Notes: generated by a model from the sequence alone, not told the origin. DNA of 64,000 nucleotides from Vallitalea pronyensis (GCF_018141445.1 NZ_CP058649.1:2933001-2997000), one strand, 5' to 3'. Positions 24,591 through 34,827 are shown, numbered from the stretch's first letter. Translations and numbers: made by a program.

Positions 24591-25862
24591 ATGTGCTTAA
24601 GTACTAGGATAAAAGTAACGATTGGGATGTTATTAAGTATTGTATTTCTCGTGGCATGTTCAGGATTAAGTCAGAACCCATCAGATCATAACATAGTTGA
24701 TCATCATACGAAATGGAAAGAAGATATCAACTACCTATCAAAACACTTACAAGCAAACCATAAAAATATGTATCACACCATAACGAAAGAAGATTATAAC
24801 AAAGAAAAAGATACATTGATTGCTGAATTACCTCAATTAACAGAAATGGAAAAAATCATTCGGTTAAAAGGTTTAGTAGCACGCATTGGTGATGGTCATA
24901 CAGCAGTGTATGTCAACACGCCCATTCACGTCTTTCCTTTTAAAATCATGACCTTTGAAGATGGGGTATATATCATTAATGCTTCTGAAGCTTATAAAAA
25001 TCTCATTGGTGCAAAGATAAAGCAAATAGGTCATTTACCTGTAGAGGATATCCTTGTATTACTAAGCAATATGGTTTCAAAGGATAATGTGGTACAACAA
25101 AAAAGTCATGCCACTGATTACTTATTAATAGCTGAATACTTGCAAGCATACGGTATAATAGATCATGTGAATCAAGCAGACATGATTTTTCAAACCATAG
25201 AGGGAGAAGATATAACCGTTTCTATTGAAAGTACTATGGATCTTGATAAGCTTCAATGGGCGTCAATCGGTAAGACATATAAAGCAATTAGAGACCTATT
25301 ATACCTTAAGAATACCGCAGAGCCCTATTGGTTTGCATACCTGCCAAAGGATAAAACGATTTATTTTCAATATAACCAATGTTTTTCATTGGAGAATGAT
25401 CCCATAGATGCTTTTATTCAGCGCTTAATCAAGTTTATGGATGAACATCAAGTAGATACATTTGTTATTGATATGCGTCATAACAGCGGTGGTAACTCTA
25501 CGTTGATTGAACCCTTAATAACAAAGCTTGCTACAGATAAAGCAATCAATCAGCTAGGTAAATTATATGTGGTTATTGGCAAAAGGACGTTTTCTTCAGC
25601 TGTTCTGAATGTATTAACCATTCAGGACAAAACAGAGGCCATTTTAATTGGTAAGCCAACAGGTGGTAGACCTAATCACTATGGGGAGGTAAAGCAATTT
25701 ACATTGCCTCATCTAGGCTATGAGGTCACTTATTCAACCAAATATTTTACCTATAGCCAACACGATACAGATGCTATCTATCCAGATATAGAGGTCACGT
25801 ATACCTTTGATGATTTTATACATGGTATTGACCCGGTATTGCAAATCATCTTGGAGCAATAG
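24591..25862 (+). CDS. S41-family peptidase-like lipoprotein
   Basis: A 423-residue lipoprotein (lipobox LVACSG near residue 23). The C-terminal part carries the S41 tail-specific protease core: FVIDMRHNSGGNSTL near residue 288, the serine segment GKRTFSSAVLN near 325 and GKPTGGRPNHYGE near 350. An N-terminal helical cap (about 35-110) precedes it; a PDZ is not evident. It resembles the C-terminal-processing-like group found in clostridia, which may degrade or process exported proteins. ATG 24591 follows TAGGAGGGTAC. A terminator follows. Confidence 0.85.
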   Translation: MCLSTRIKVTIGMLLSIVFLVACSGLSQNPSDHNIVDHHTKWKEDINYLSKHLQANHKNMYHTITKEDYNKEKDTLIAELPQLTEMEKIIRLKGLVARIGDGHTAVYVNTPIHVFPFKIMTFEDGVYIINASEAYKNLIGAKIKQIGHLPVEDILVLLSNMVSKDNVVQQKSHATDYLLIAEYLQAYGIIDHVNQADMIFQTIEGEDITVSIESTMDLDKLQWASIGKTYKAIRDLLYLKNTAEPYWFAYLPKDKTIYFQYNQCFSLENDPIDAFIQRLIKFMDEHQVDTFVIDMRHNSGGNSTLIEPLITKLATDKAINQLGKLYVVIGKRTFSSAVLNVLTIQDKTEAILIGKPTGGRPNHYGEVKQFTLPHLGYEVTYSTKYFTYSQHDTDAIYPDIEVTYTFDDFIHGIDPVLQIILEQ

Positions 25863-26172
25863 AATAAGAATACTTATTGTAACAATACATGCATATTTTT
25901 TCATATAGAAAGCATGAAGATGGCCATAAAAAGTCTATTTGGATACAAACCAGATAGACTTTTTAATACGCTTTGAATCAGCAGGACTTTGGTTATAAAA
26001 TGACATATTATTTAATTATATGGAACTTTTTTCTATTTTTATCGTCTTACATATATGAGGTATGAGTCCGTTATTGTTTTATACAAGTATGAAGTGCTAG
26101 AACATACTATTGTAATTTAACTGAAAAAAAGATGATAGGACTCGTGATAAAAAATAAAAAGGGGTGCTTTTT
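25863..26172. other. Intergenic region before the VWA lipoprotein gene
   Basis: About 310 bp containing the terminator at 25927-25965. Beyond it there is AT-rich DNA with no clear promoter or frame. The VWA gene ribosome site AAAAAGGGGTG is at 26155. Confidence 0.5.
25927..25965 (+). terminator. Rho-independent terminator of the S41 peptidase gene
   Basis: AAAAAGTCTATTTGG pairs with CCAGATAGACTTTTT, a nearly perfect 15-bp stem with its own T run. Confidence 0.92.
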
Positions 26173-27924
26173 ATGAAAAAATTAATGGTAATGATGATAA
26201 CTGTGGTACTTATTTTATCCGCATGTGCTGCCAAGGGAGATAAGGCTGAAAATGCCAGTGATATGACCACAAGTGATGGTATTACTAGGGGTACGGATAC
26301 AAGTAAGAATAATGGTGCTCAATTAAGAGATGGCAAGAAACAGGTTGCAGAATCACAAGCAGAAAAACCAAGTGCTGCTAAACAAACAGCTGGAAACAAG
26401 CCAGATGTTTTAGCGGTGAAAAAGGATGAAAGCATTCGTGTGACATTTAACGAAGACGTAACCAGTTCTATTGGAGTTGATGATGGGGATAACTATAATA
26501 TAGTACCAGCACAGCCAGAGGGGAATACAGAAGCCTATGCACCTATACAGGAAAACACCTACCAGTCCGTCTTACAAAACCCACTATCCACTTTTTCCAT
26601 TGATGTAGACACCGCGTCCTATAGTAACATTAGACGTTTTCTAATGGATGGGCAGCTGCCGCCAAGAGATGCAGTAAGAATTGAAGAAATGGTGAACTAT
26701 TTTCCCTATGATTATAAAGAACCTGAAGGGAAAGAACCTTTTGCAATCAATAGTCAGATAGCAGACTGTCCTTGGAATGATAAACATGCATTGGCTATGG
26801 TGACGTTAAAAGCAAAGGATTTTTATACAGAAAATAGACCTGCCAACAACCTTGTATTTTTGATGGATGTGTCAGGTTCCATGAATGATCCTGACAAATT
26901 ACCTTTATTAAAGTCATCTTTCAAACTATTAGTCAATCAACTAGATGAACAAGATAAAGTATCCATTGTTGTGTATGCAGGTGCAGCAGGTGTCGTATTG
27001 GATGCTACCCATGGGCACCGTAAAGATGATATATTGGGTGCAATTGAAGAACTGAATGCAGGTGGATCTACTGCTGGCGGTGAGGGTATTAATCTCGCTT
27101 ATAAAATTGCAGAAGAGAACTATATAAAAAATGGTAATAACCGCATTATTCTTGCAACAGATGGTGATTTTAATGTGGGACCTTCCAGTGTAAATGCGTT
27201 AACAGAACTCATTGAAGAAAATCGTAAGAGTGGTATCTTTTTAAGTGTCCTTGGTTTTGGAAAAGGGAACCTTGATGATGTAACAGCAGAATTATTAGCG
27301 GATAAAGGCAACGGTAATTATGCCTATATCGATACAATTTTAGAAGCGAAAAAAGTACTGGTTGAGCAGATTGGTTCCACACTCTATACCGTTGCAAAGG
27401 ATGTAAAATATCAATTAGAATTTAATCCTGGTAAAGTGAAAGGTTATCGCTTATTAGGTTATGAGAACCGCTTATTAAATGATGAAGATTTTGAAGATGA
27501 TACCAAAGATGCAGGGGAAGTAGGGGCAGGTCATGTTGTAACAGCTTTCTACGAACTGATACCCGCAGACTCTAATGAAACCATTCCTGGTGATGACTTG
27601 AAGTACCAAACAACACGTGTCAAGTCCAGTGATGAATGGATGACCATAAAAGTACGTTACAAAGAGCCAGAGGGACACACCAGTCAATTAATAGAAGTTC
27701 CAGTAAAGGATACAGCATTTTTTAAGCCTACTAGGGAGTTCTACTTTGCAAGCTCAGTGGTGGAATTTGGATTGCTTCTTAGAGATTCGGAGTATAAAGG
27801 TGATGCAAGTTATGAAAATGTCATTCAGCGAGCAAAAGCTAACAAAGGTGATGACGTTGAAGGCTATCGCTCAGAATTCATTAAGATGGTAGAACTGGCT
27901 AAAAATTTACCAAGCAGGTATTAG
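26173..27924 (+). CDS. VWA-domain lipoprotein of the YfbK type
   Basis: A 583-residue lipoprotein (lipobox LSACAA near residue 17) with a low-complexity Lys/Ala/Asp linker to about residue 115. The N-terminal YfbK region (NPLSTFSIDVDTASYSNIRR, then RIEEMVNYFPYDY) is followed by a von Willebrand factor A domain with an intact metal site: FLMDVSGSMN near 233, GGSTAGGEG near 298 and LATDGDFNVG near 326. A C-terminal DUF3520-like region follows. Likely a metal-dependent adhesion or scaffolding protein on the outer face of the membrane. ATG 26173 is preferred to GTG 26164 by ribosome-site spacing. Confidence 0.88.
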   Translation: MKKLMVMMITVVLILSACAAKGDKAENASDMTTSDGITRGTDTSKNNGAQLRDGKKQVAESQAEKPSAAKQTAGNKPDVLAVKKDESIRVTFNEDVTSSIGVDDGDNYNIVPAQPEGNTEAYAPIQENTYQSVLQNPLSTFSIDVDTASYSNIRRFLMDGQLPPRDAVRIEEMVNYFPYDYKEPEGKEPFAINSQIADCPWNDKHALAMVTLKAKDFYTENRPANNLVFLMDVSGSMNDPDKLPLLKSSFKLLVNQLDEQDKVSIVVYAGAAGVVLDATHGHRKDDILGAIEELNAGGSTAGGEGINLAYKIAEENYIKNGNNRIILATDGDFNVGPSSVNALTELIEENRKSGIFLSVLGFGKGNLDDVTAELLADKGNGNYAYIDTILEAKKVLVEQIGSTLYTVAKDVKYQLEFNPGKVKGYRLLGYENRLLNDEDFEDDTKDAGEVGAGHVVTAFYELIPADSNETIPGDDLKYQTTRVKSSDEWMTIKVRYKEPEGHTSQLIEVPVKDTAFFKPTREFYFASSVVEFGLLLRDSEYKGDASYENVIQRAKANKGDDVEGYRSEFIKMVELAKNLPSRY

Positions 27925-28284
27925 CCTAGACAATAAGAATTATAATTTTATCAAATCAATCATGTATTACAACGACTTTTTGATATAAAAGGTTTTGGGG
28001 TAGTAAGACACTCATGTTGATTAATTTCAAACACCTTAGACATGATATGAATTGGCAAACTACAAGCATTTTTCTTCACCAGATTGGGGTAAAGAGAGTG
28101 CTTGTATTGTCATGTCAGAATAAAATCAAATATGAATTGAAATATAATTTTAGATGATGTATAATGAGTATAAAATTATATTTTAATGCGGATAGCTGCA
28201 AAACGGCTATGCTGCACAATATAATAGAATGGTTTTCATAAAGAGTAAGACGTAAAATCTTAGGTTAGAAGGAGTGAAAGAATC
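27925..28284. other. Intergenic region before the peptidoglycan-recycling operon
   Basis: About 360 bp. ACAAGCA at 28062 and TGCTTGT at 28099 could form a weak hairpin. A strong promoter is at 28137-28165 and the leader to the first gene is about 115 bp. Confidence 0.5.
28137..28165 (+). promoter_or_regulatory. Sigma-A promoter of the peptidoglycan-recycling operon
   Basis: TTGAAA at 28137-28142 and TATAAT at 28160-28165 with a 17-bp spacer, upstream of the first nagZ-like gene. No other strong promoter is seen in the operon, which has gaps of about 130 bp at most. Confidence 0.75.
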
Positions 28285-29868
28285 ATGCATGGGCCAAAGC
28301 TAATGAAAAAAGTTGGACAATTAATGGTTTGTGGGTTTGAAGGTAAGACACCATCAGATGAAATTATCACGTTAATAAAGGATTACCATATAGGAGGGAT
28401 TATTCTATTTAGTCGCAATATAGGAACGGCTAAAGAAGTTCTTGCATTGACCAATGCATTACAACGTATTGCAAGAGATGCAGGCCATGAGCAACCCCTT
28501 TTTATCTGCGTGGATCAGGAAAATGGTGTTGTGAGACGATTAGGGGAAGGTACCACTTATTTTCCAGGATCCATGCTTATAGGAGCCACAGGTAACAAGG
28601 CGAATGCCTATGCGATTGGTCTAGCAACAGGGAGAGAATTGAAAGCATTAGGTATTAACTGGAATCTAGCGCCTGTTGTGGATATTAATAACAACCCAAG
28701 TAATCCAGTTATTGGTGTACGTTCTTTTGGTGAAGGTGCAGATATGGTTGCATCTTATGCAGTAGAGAACATAAAAGGCATGCATGAGGCTGGCATCATC
28801 ACCACACTGAAACATTTCCCAGGACATGGTGATACAGACTCGGATTCTCATCTCAAATTACCGGTTATTCCACATACCATGGAAAGATTAGAAGCCATGG
28901 AGCTAAAGCCTTTTAGGGCATGCATGGAAGCAGGAGCGGATACGGTGATGTCTGCCCATGTCTATTTCCCAACACTTGTTAAATCCGAAAAACCAGCCAC
29001 CTTAGCACCAGAAGTCATGACGGGTCTTCTTCGAGAGGGACTGGGATTCCAAGGTGTTGTTACCACAGATTGTATGGAAATGAAGGCCATTGCAGATACA
29101 TATGGAACGGTTGGAGGAGCTGTTAAAGCGTTAGAAGCAGGAGTGGATATTGTTATGATATCCCATACGTATACCCTTCAAGAGGAAGCCATAAAGACCA
29201 TTGTACAAGACGTAGAAAAAGGACATTTGGCGTTAGAAAAAATAGAAGCATCCTATAATCGCATCCTTAAGCTAAAAGAAAAATATTTAGACTGGGATAC
29301 AATTGTCGATCAACCTACATTAGCTCCAATTGTCGGTTGTGAAGAACACCAACAACTGGCTGAGAAAGTATTTCGAGAGGGTATCACCATCTGTAAAAAT
29401 GACGGTGTGTTACCTTTATCAGCAGAAGCAGATAGCGTTCTCTTTATTGATAGCTCCAATTGCCATATTACAGGTGTGGAAGATACAGTATTTGCAACCC
29501 ACTCCCTTAGAAGTGCAATAGAGGGCATAACAACCCAAGTGGAAGTGATGGAAATTAACCCAGACCCATCAGAAGAAGAAATCACCAAAGTCTTGCAAGT
29601 CATGAAAAAATTTGATAAGGTAATATTTGGTACATTCAACATTGGTCCTCAATCCAATTTAATAAAATTAGTACAGCGTATGGCTGATTTAGGGCAACAA
29701 ATAGTGGTTATTGCCATGCGAAATCCTTATCATCTGGCTTACATGGAAGAAAGCAATGCTTTTATAGCTACCTACGAATGGACAAAAGCAGGATTGGAGC
29801 TTGCAGTTAAGGCTGTATTTGGCATGGAACATGTATCAGGAAAATTACCTGTCATGAAGAAAAATTAA
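28285..29868 (+). CDS. nagZ: Beta-N-acetylglucosaminidase, GH3 family (cytosolic NagZ-like)
   Basis: Removes N-acetylglucosamine from muropeptide fragments or chitosaccharides. The 527-residue protein has no signal peptide. The GH3 barrel contains the NagZ signature KHFPGHGDTDSDSH from about residue 176 (its His is the general acid/base in NagZ enzymes) and the nucleophile Asp near 262 in TTDCMEM. A second domain (about 355-527) is present, as in Bacillus NagZ. ATG 28285 has AAGGAGTG. It heads a series with a MurR/RpiR regulator, AnmK, a second GH3, LD-carboxypeptidase and Ala-Glu epimerase. Confidence 0.93.
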   Translation: MHGPKLMKKVGQLMVCGFEGKTPSDEIITLIKDYHIGGIILFSRNIGTAKEVLALTNALQRIARDAGHEQPLFICVDQENGVVRRLGEGTTYFPGSMLIGATGNKANAYAIGLATGRELKALGINWNLAPVVDINNNPSNPVIGVRSFGEGADMVASYAVENIKGMHEAGIITTLKHFPGHGDTDSDSHLKLPVIPHTMERLEAMELKPFRACMEAGADTVMSAHVYFPTLVKSEKPATLAPEVMTGLLREGLGFQGVVTTDCMEMKAIADTYGTVGGAVKALEAGVDIVMISHTYTLQEEAIKTIVQDVEKGHLALEKIEASYNRILKLKEKYLDWDTIVDQPTLAPIVGCEEHQQLAEKVFREGITICKNDGVLPLSAEADSVLFIDSSNCHITGVEDTVFATHSLRSAIEGITTQVEVMEINPDPSEEEITKVLQVMKKFDKVIFGTFNIGPQSNLIKLVQRMADLGQQIVVIAMRNPYHLAYMEESNAFIATYEWTKAGLELAVKAVFGMEHVSGKLPVMKKN

Positions 29869-29917
29869 GTGCTAAGGGTTAGGGCTACAAATGTCATTAA
29901 AAAGGACGTGAGAAAAG

Positions 29918-30802
29918 ATGACAACATCTACAACTGGTGGTTTGATTATATTAAAAGAAATGTTAACGAAATTACCACAATCCGAAAAAAAAGTTGCGCA
30001 GTATATCTTGAAACATCCAGAGCTTGCGATCTATTCAACAACCAGTGAATTGGCTAAAAATAGTAACACAAGCAGTGCTGCTGTTATAAGACTATGCAAG
30101 TCATTAGGCTTAAAAGGGTTTTCGGAATTGAAAATACGTATATCAGGTGATTTGCAAAAAGCACATAAAGGTGAGGGTTATCGGGATATTGAACCCAATG
30201 AATCTGTGGAGGCGATTATGAATAAAATGACCAACAACAGTATTCAGTCCTTGAGGGAAACCATTGAAATACTTCACGTAAAAGATCTAGAAAAAGCAGC
30301 TGAAGCCATAATAAAAAGTAGGTCCATTCATTTTTTTGGTGTAGGAGCCTCAGGTATCATTGCTCAAGATGCACAGAGAAAATTTGTGAGAATCAACCGA
30401 CAGGCTACTGCTTTTACAGATATACATGTTGCAGCTATGGTGGTTGCTAATGCGACCAAAGATGATGTGGTAATTGGTATTTCTTTTTCAGGAGAAACGC
30501 TGGAAGTATCCAATATTCTTGATGTGGCCAATAAGCAAGGAGCAACCACCATCAGTATTACCAAGTATGGTACATCAACCATAGCGGAGAAAGCAGCCAT
30601 TAATTTATTTACATGTGCTTCAACAGAAGCCAAATACCGAAGCAGTGCTACATCATCACGATTAGCACAATTGCATTTAGTGGATATTTTATTTATGTGT
30701 GTTGTATCGAGGGACCACGAGCAGTCCATCGCGTACTTAGACCGCACAAGAAAAGCCATAGAGACACTTAGACTTCGTGTGAACAATAAAGGGATGAGAT
30801 GA
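29918..30802 (+). CDS. MurR/RpiR-family transcriptional regulator
   Basis: A 294-residue regulator with an N-terminal RpiR-type helix-turn-helix (about 1-77, ELAKNSNTSSAAVIRLCKSLGL) and a SIS sugar-phosphate-binding domain (about 125-260, FFGVGASG and GISFSGETLE). By position it should sense N-acetylmuramate 6-phosphate or a similar recycling intermediate, like MurR. No mirror-image operator was identified. Its stop codon overlaps the anmK start (ATGATGA). Confidence 0.92.
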   Translation: MTTSTTGGLIILKEMLTKLPQSEKKVAQYILKHPELAIYSTTSELAKNSNTSSAAVIRLCKSLGLKGFSELKIRISGDLQKAHKGEGYRDIEPNESVEAIMNKMTNNSIQSLRETIEILHVKDLEKAAEAIIKSRSIHFFGVGASGIIAQDAQRKFVRINRQATAFTDIHVAAMVVANATKDDVVIGISFSGETLEVSNILDVANKQGATTISITKYGTSTIAEKAAINLFTCASTEAKYRSSATSSRLAQLHLVDILFMCVVSRDHEQSIAYLDRTRKAIETLRLRVNNKGMR

Positions 30803-31974
30803 TGATCAATCAGTTACAACACCTATTAGAAAAAGAAAAGAGATGCGCTGTTGGTTTAATGTCAGGTACATCACTTGACGGGATTGATGCAGCGCTTGTG
30901 GAAATAGAAGGCTCAGGTACAAAGACAAACGTTAATCTCCTTGCACTGGATACATTGAATTTTAATGTGGATGAACGCAACCGCATACTTGCTCTATGCG
31001 CACCTGAAACTTCAAGGGTTAACGATATCTGCCATATGAATGTCCATTTAGGTGAGAAGATGGCAGAGGCAGCATTAAAAGTCATTCACAAAGCAGGTAT
31101 GTTGCCTGAGCAAGTGGATTTCATTAGTTCCCATGGACAAACAATCTACCATATGCCCGATGACTATGCTACCTTACAAATAGGAGAGCTTGCTGTTATT
31201 GCTGCAAGGACAGGCATCTTAACAGTGGGTGACTTTCGTCCTCATGATATGGCTGTAGGTGGTCAGGGTGCCCCTTTGGTACCTTATGTTGATTATCTTT
31301 TATTTAGCCATGACGTAAAAGGGCGAGCTATGATTAACATCGGCGGTATAAGTAATATTTCTATACTAAAACCTCAAGCTAAAGCAGATGATGTCATTGC
31401 TTTTGATATGGGACCTGGCAACATGCTCATAGATGCCATTATGACTATTGGTACAGAAGATGCATGTACCTATGACCCTAACGGGGAATATGCATCTAGA
31501 GGTAAGGTATATACAGATTGGTTGAAGGCAATCCTTAAGAGGGATACGTATCTAGCCAAAGAACCCCCTAAAAGTACAGGAAGAGAAAGTTACACGTATG
31601 CCATGGCCAAAGCACTCTATGAAGAAGGCATCTCGTTAGGACTTGCATTTGACGATATTGTAGCGACGGTTACAGCTTATACAACAGAATCCATTATAGG
31701 GCATTTTAAACAGTTTATTGACCCCACATATAACATAGAAGAAGTCATCATTAGTGGCGGTGGCGTACACAATAAGACCATCATGAAAGGGTTAGCACAA
31801 GGTCTTAAGCAACAAGTGCTATCCATGGATGATTGGGGATTTTCTTCCGATGGAAAGGAAGCCATTGCCTTTGCTGTCTTAGGTAATGAATGTATACATG
31901 GTCATACCAATACCTTACCTTCTGCAACAGGCGCAAAAAAAGCGGTAAGTATGGGCAAATTGGTATTACCATAG
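30799..31974 (+). CDS. anmK: Anhydro-N-acetylmuramic acid kinase
   Basis: Opens the 1,6-anhydro bridge of anhydroMurNAc and phosphorylates it with ATP, giving MurNAc 6-phosphate. The 391-residue protein shows GLMSGTSLDGIDAAL near residue 18, SHGQTIYH near 111, GDFRPHDMAVGGQGAPLVP near 147, the metal-nucleotide loop INIGGISN near 180 and DMGPGNMLID near 201. The gene overlaps the regulator by four bases. Its presence implies anhydro-muropeptides, the products of lytic transglycosylases, are recycled. Confidence 0.94.
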   Translation: MMINQLQHLLEKEKRCAVGLMSGTSLDGIDAALVEIEGSGTKTNVNLLALDTLNFNVDERNRILALCAPETSRVNDICHMNVHLGEKMAEAALKVIHKAGMLPEQVDFISSHGQTIYHMPDDYATLQIGELAVIAARTGILTVGDFRPHDMAVGGQGAPLVPYVDYLLFSHDVKGRAMINIGGISNISILKPQAKADDVIAFDMGPGNMLIDAIMTIGTEDACTYDPNGEYASRGKVYTDWLKAILKRDTYLAKEPPKSTGRESYTYAMAKALYEEGISLGLAFDDIVATVTAYTTESIIGHFKQFIDPTYNIEEVIISGGGVHNKTIMKGLAQGLKQQVLSMDDWGFSSDGKEAIAFAVLGNECIHGHTNTLPSATGAKKAVSMGKLVLP

Positions 31975-31988
31975 AGGATGGTGTCAAT

Positions 31989-33839
31989 ATGAAAAAATGG
32001 ATTATTGGATGGATGACCATGATACTGGTTGTATCCATCAGCGGATGCAGCGGCAAGCAACATGAGGATGTTGTACAATCCGACGATATGCAACATGAAT
32101 TGGAAACCAATCAAAAGACAGATAAGACTTTAGATAAAGATGAGAAGGAAGAGGACAAGAGTCTTGGTAATCAACAACCCGTATTGGATGAAGCAAAACA
32201 ATCTAATGATAATTCTTCTGATTCAACAGACAAAGAAATGGAAGCATATGTTCAACAGACATTAACATCCATGACCATTGAACAGAAAGTTGGACAGCTT
32301 ATCATGACTGATTTTCGCCAATATGACGGCAAGAACCTAACCGTATATCATGAGGACATTGGTCAGAAAATAAAAGACTATCACATTGGAGGCATTATTC
32401 TTTTTAGAGAAAACTGTAGCAGCCGTGAACAGACAAAACAGCTCATTACAGACTTTGGGAAACAAGCGGATATACCGCTTATGATAGGTATTGATCAAGA
32501 AGGCGGTCTTGTCACCAGACTTTCTTTTGCAGCAACGATGCCTGGTAACATGGCTCTTGGGGCAACAAGAGACACAGGTCTTGCAGAAGAAGTTGGACAA
32601 GCTATTGGTTCTGAACTAGAAGCATTAGGCATTCATATCAATTTCGCACCGGATATAGATGTGAATAGTAATCCTGATAATCCTGTTATAGGTGTGAGGT
32701 CCTTTGGTGATAACGAGCAGATTGTATCGGATATGGGTATTGCTTATATGAAAGGATTGAATAAAGCAGGGGTAGCTGCTGTGGGCAAACACTTTCCGGG
32801 TCATGGTGATGTAGATGTAGATTCCCATTATGTGCTCCCAACCAGTCATAAAACCCTTGATGAACTCTATGATATAGAACTTAAACCTTTTCAAAAACTT
32901 ATGGATGCTGGGTTACAAGGTGTTATGTCAGCGCATATTACTTTTCCAAAGGTTGAATCAAACACAGTAGCGTCGAAAAAAGATGGCTTAATGGTGGAAT
33001 TGCCTGCAACCTTGTCACCTAAGTTCTTAACAGATGTTGTCAGACATGACATGGAATTTAAGGGATTGGTCTTTACAGATGCTATGGAAATGCAAGCCAT
33101 TACCAACCATTTTGGAGGTGTAGAAGCCGCTATTAGAGCTGTGAATGCTGGGGCAGATGTAATGCTTATGCCGTCCAATTTAAAACAGGTTTATGAAGGT
33201 CTTCTTAAAGCAGTTAATGACGGGCGTATAGCCACGACACGTATAAATGAGTCAGTAGAACGCATACTTCGCTTTAAGTATGAATATATTATTAATCAGG
33301 ATAAAGAAAAAATAGAGCATATCGATTCTGCAACACGTTTAGAAGTGGAACACAAAGCAGCCAATGCTTCAATTACGGTGGTAGACAATCAAGGTATGCT
33401 GCCCATCCAAACCACAGCACATGATCGTATTGCTATTATTGGTTTCACAGGGCAAACCATAGACCGTATGTATGATGCTGTTAAAGTGTATTATCCCACA
33501 TTGGAAAAAATACACTTAACCAAGTCTTTAAACACCACAGGTAAACTGGTTACCCAACAAAAGAATCAATTACAAGGAGCTACGAAGGTTATACTTGTGA
33601 CGTATATAGCCAATGCTTCAGATGCAACATTTCAAATGAAGTTAGTCAAAGACATCTTAACCTATAAAAAAGATACGGTAGTTGTTGCTACTAGAAATCC
33701 ATATGAACTGGATGAAGCTTATGGGTCCAAAGCTTTGGTGGCCCAATATAGCAAAAGCACCGCATCTTTTAAAGGGACAGCTCAAGTGTTATTTGGAGAA
33801 CTTGAAGGGACAGGGAAGCTGCCAGTTGCCATTGATTAG
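31989..33839 (+). CDS. Lipid-anchored GH3 beta-N-acetylglucosaminidase (second NagZ-like)
   Basis: A 616-residue lipoprotein paralogue of the first GH3 enzyme in this operon. Lipobox ISGCSG is near residue 19, followed by an acidic Lys/Asp/Gln-rich spacer (about 25-85). The barrel carries KHFPGHGDVDVDSH near 267 and the nucleophile region FTDAMEM near 364; the C-terminal GH3 domain spans about 450-616. It would trim N-acetylglucosamine outside the membrane, feeding muropeptides inward. ATG 31989 follows GAGGATGGTG, 14 bp after anmK; the longer frame would run deep into anmK. Confidence 0.92.
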   Translation: MKKWIIGWMTMILVVSISGCSGKQHEDVVQSDDMQHELETNQKTDKTLDKDEKEEDKSLGNQQPVLDEAKQSNDNSSDSTDKEMEAYVQQTLTSMTIEQKVGQLIMTDFRQYDGKNLTVYHEDIGQKIKDYHIGGIILFRENCSSREQTKQLITDFGKQADIPLMIGIDQEGGLVTRLSFAATMPGNMALGATRDTGLAEEVGQAIGSELEALGIHINFAPDIDVNSNPDNPVIGVRSFGDNEQIVSDMGIAYMKGLNKAGVAAVGKHFPGHGDVDVDSHYVLPTSHKTLDELYDIELKPFQKLMDAGLQGVMSAHITFPKVESNTVASKKDGLMVELPATLSPKFLTDVVRHDMEFKGLVFTDAMEMQAITNHFGGVEAAIRAVNAGADVMLMPSNLKQVYEGLLKAVNDGRIATTRINESVERILRFKYEYIINQDKEKIEHIDSATRLEVEHKAANASITVVDNQGMLPIQTTAHDRIAIIGFTGQTIDRMYDAVKVYYPTLEKIHLTKSLNTTGKLVTQQKNQLQGATKVILVTYIANASDATFQMKLVKDILTYKKDTVVVATRNPYELDEAYGSKALVAQYSKSTASFKGTAQVLFGELEGTGKLPVAID

Positions 33840-33867
33840 TGTAACACAAGGTGTTAAGGAGTGATCA

Positions 33868-34827
33868 ATGATGATTAAACCTAAAGCCATTCAACCAGGA
33901 GATACAATTGGTGTCATTGCACCTGCCAGTCCATTGGATAAAAGACAAGTGGAACAATCCAAATCAGCCCTAGAAACCCTGGGATTTCATGTGGTCATGG
34001 GTAAGAGTTGCTATCAACACCATGGTTATTTAGCAGGACGTGACCAAATAAGGGCTAAAGATGTAAATGATATGTTTAGTCATGATGACGTAAAAGGTAT
34101 TATCAATCTACGGGGCGGCTACGGTACGCCCCGTATTCTTTCGATGCTGGATTATCCATTCATTAAGCATCATCCAAAAGTATTTATCGGTTATAGTGAT
34201 ATCACAGCCATACATATTGCACTGCACCAGTTATGTGGGTTGGTAACCTTCCATGGACCAATGGTTGGGGTAGAGATACTAAGGGGTATGGATGCTTTTA
34301 CAAAGAAAAGTTTCTTCAACCAGATTAGTGGACATCACGTCGACCGTATTCATAATCCGAAAAATGATCCCATTAAAACCTTATATGGTGGTACGGCAGA
34401 AGGTCCAATCATTGGGGGAAACCTTACCTTAATCACATCAACCCTAGGAACTCCCTATGAAATTGATACCAAGGGAAAGATATTGTTTATGGAAGAAGTT
34501 GGTGAAAGACCTTACAAAGTGGACCGTTTATTGACACAATTAAAACATGCAGGGAAGTTAAAAGATGCTCAAGGTATACTACTTGGGAATTTTAAGAACT
34601 GTGAGCCTCAGGAGAAAGAAATGAGTCATAGCTTGCAAGAGGTTTTTGAAGAGCTTATAAAACCATTACATAAACCTACACTGTATCACTTAAAGGCAGG
34701 TCATTGCCGTCCTAATATAACCTTACCCTTTGGTGTTCGTGTCCATATGGATGCTTACTCAGGCATTATAAAAATGATGGAGAGGGGGACCATTCAGGGA
34801 TATGAAAATAACGGATATCAGGATTGA
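33868..34827 (+). CDS. ldcA: Muramoyltetrapeptide LD-carboxypeptidase, S66 family
   Basis: Removes the terminal D-Ala from the tetrapeptide of muropeptides in the cytosol. The 319-residue protein has the S66 nucleophile in GYSDITA (Ser near 110), Glu in FMEEVGERPYKVDR near 209 and His in KAGHCRPNITLPFG near 279. NLRGGYGTPR near 77 is also conserved. ATG 33868 follows AAGGAGTG. The epimerase gene starts inside its 3' end (26-bp overlap), as expected for sequential peptide steps. Confidence 0.92.
   Translation: MMIKPKAIQPGDTIGVIAPASPLDKRQVEQSKSALETLGFHVVMGKSCYQHHGYLAGRDQIRAKDVNDMFSHDDVKGIINLRGGYGTPRILSMLDYPFIKHHPKVFIGYSDITAIHIALHQLCGLVTFHGPMVGVEILRGMDAFTKKSFFNQISGHHVDRIHNPKNDPIKTLYGGTAEGPIIGGNLTLITSTLGTPYEIDTKGKILFMEEVGERPYKVDRLLTQLKHAGKLKDAQGILLGNFKNCEPQEKEMSHSLQEVFEELIKPLHKPTLYHLKAGHCRPNITLPFGVRVHMDAYSGIIKMMERGTIQGYENNGYQD

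Noticed and set aside
26173..27924. VWA protein as part of a contractile or MoxR-VWA chaperone system
   Set aside because: No MoxR ATPase or related partners are nearby, and the lipobox points to an exported protein.
31890..31988. Longer start of the second GH3 lipoprotein inside anmK
   Set aside because: Would bury the signal peptide and lipobox; ATG 31989 has a proper site.
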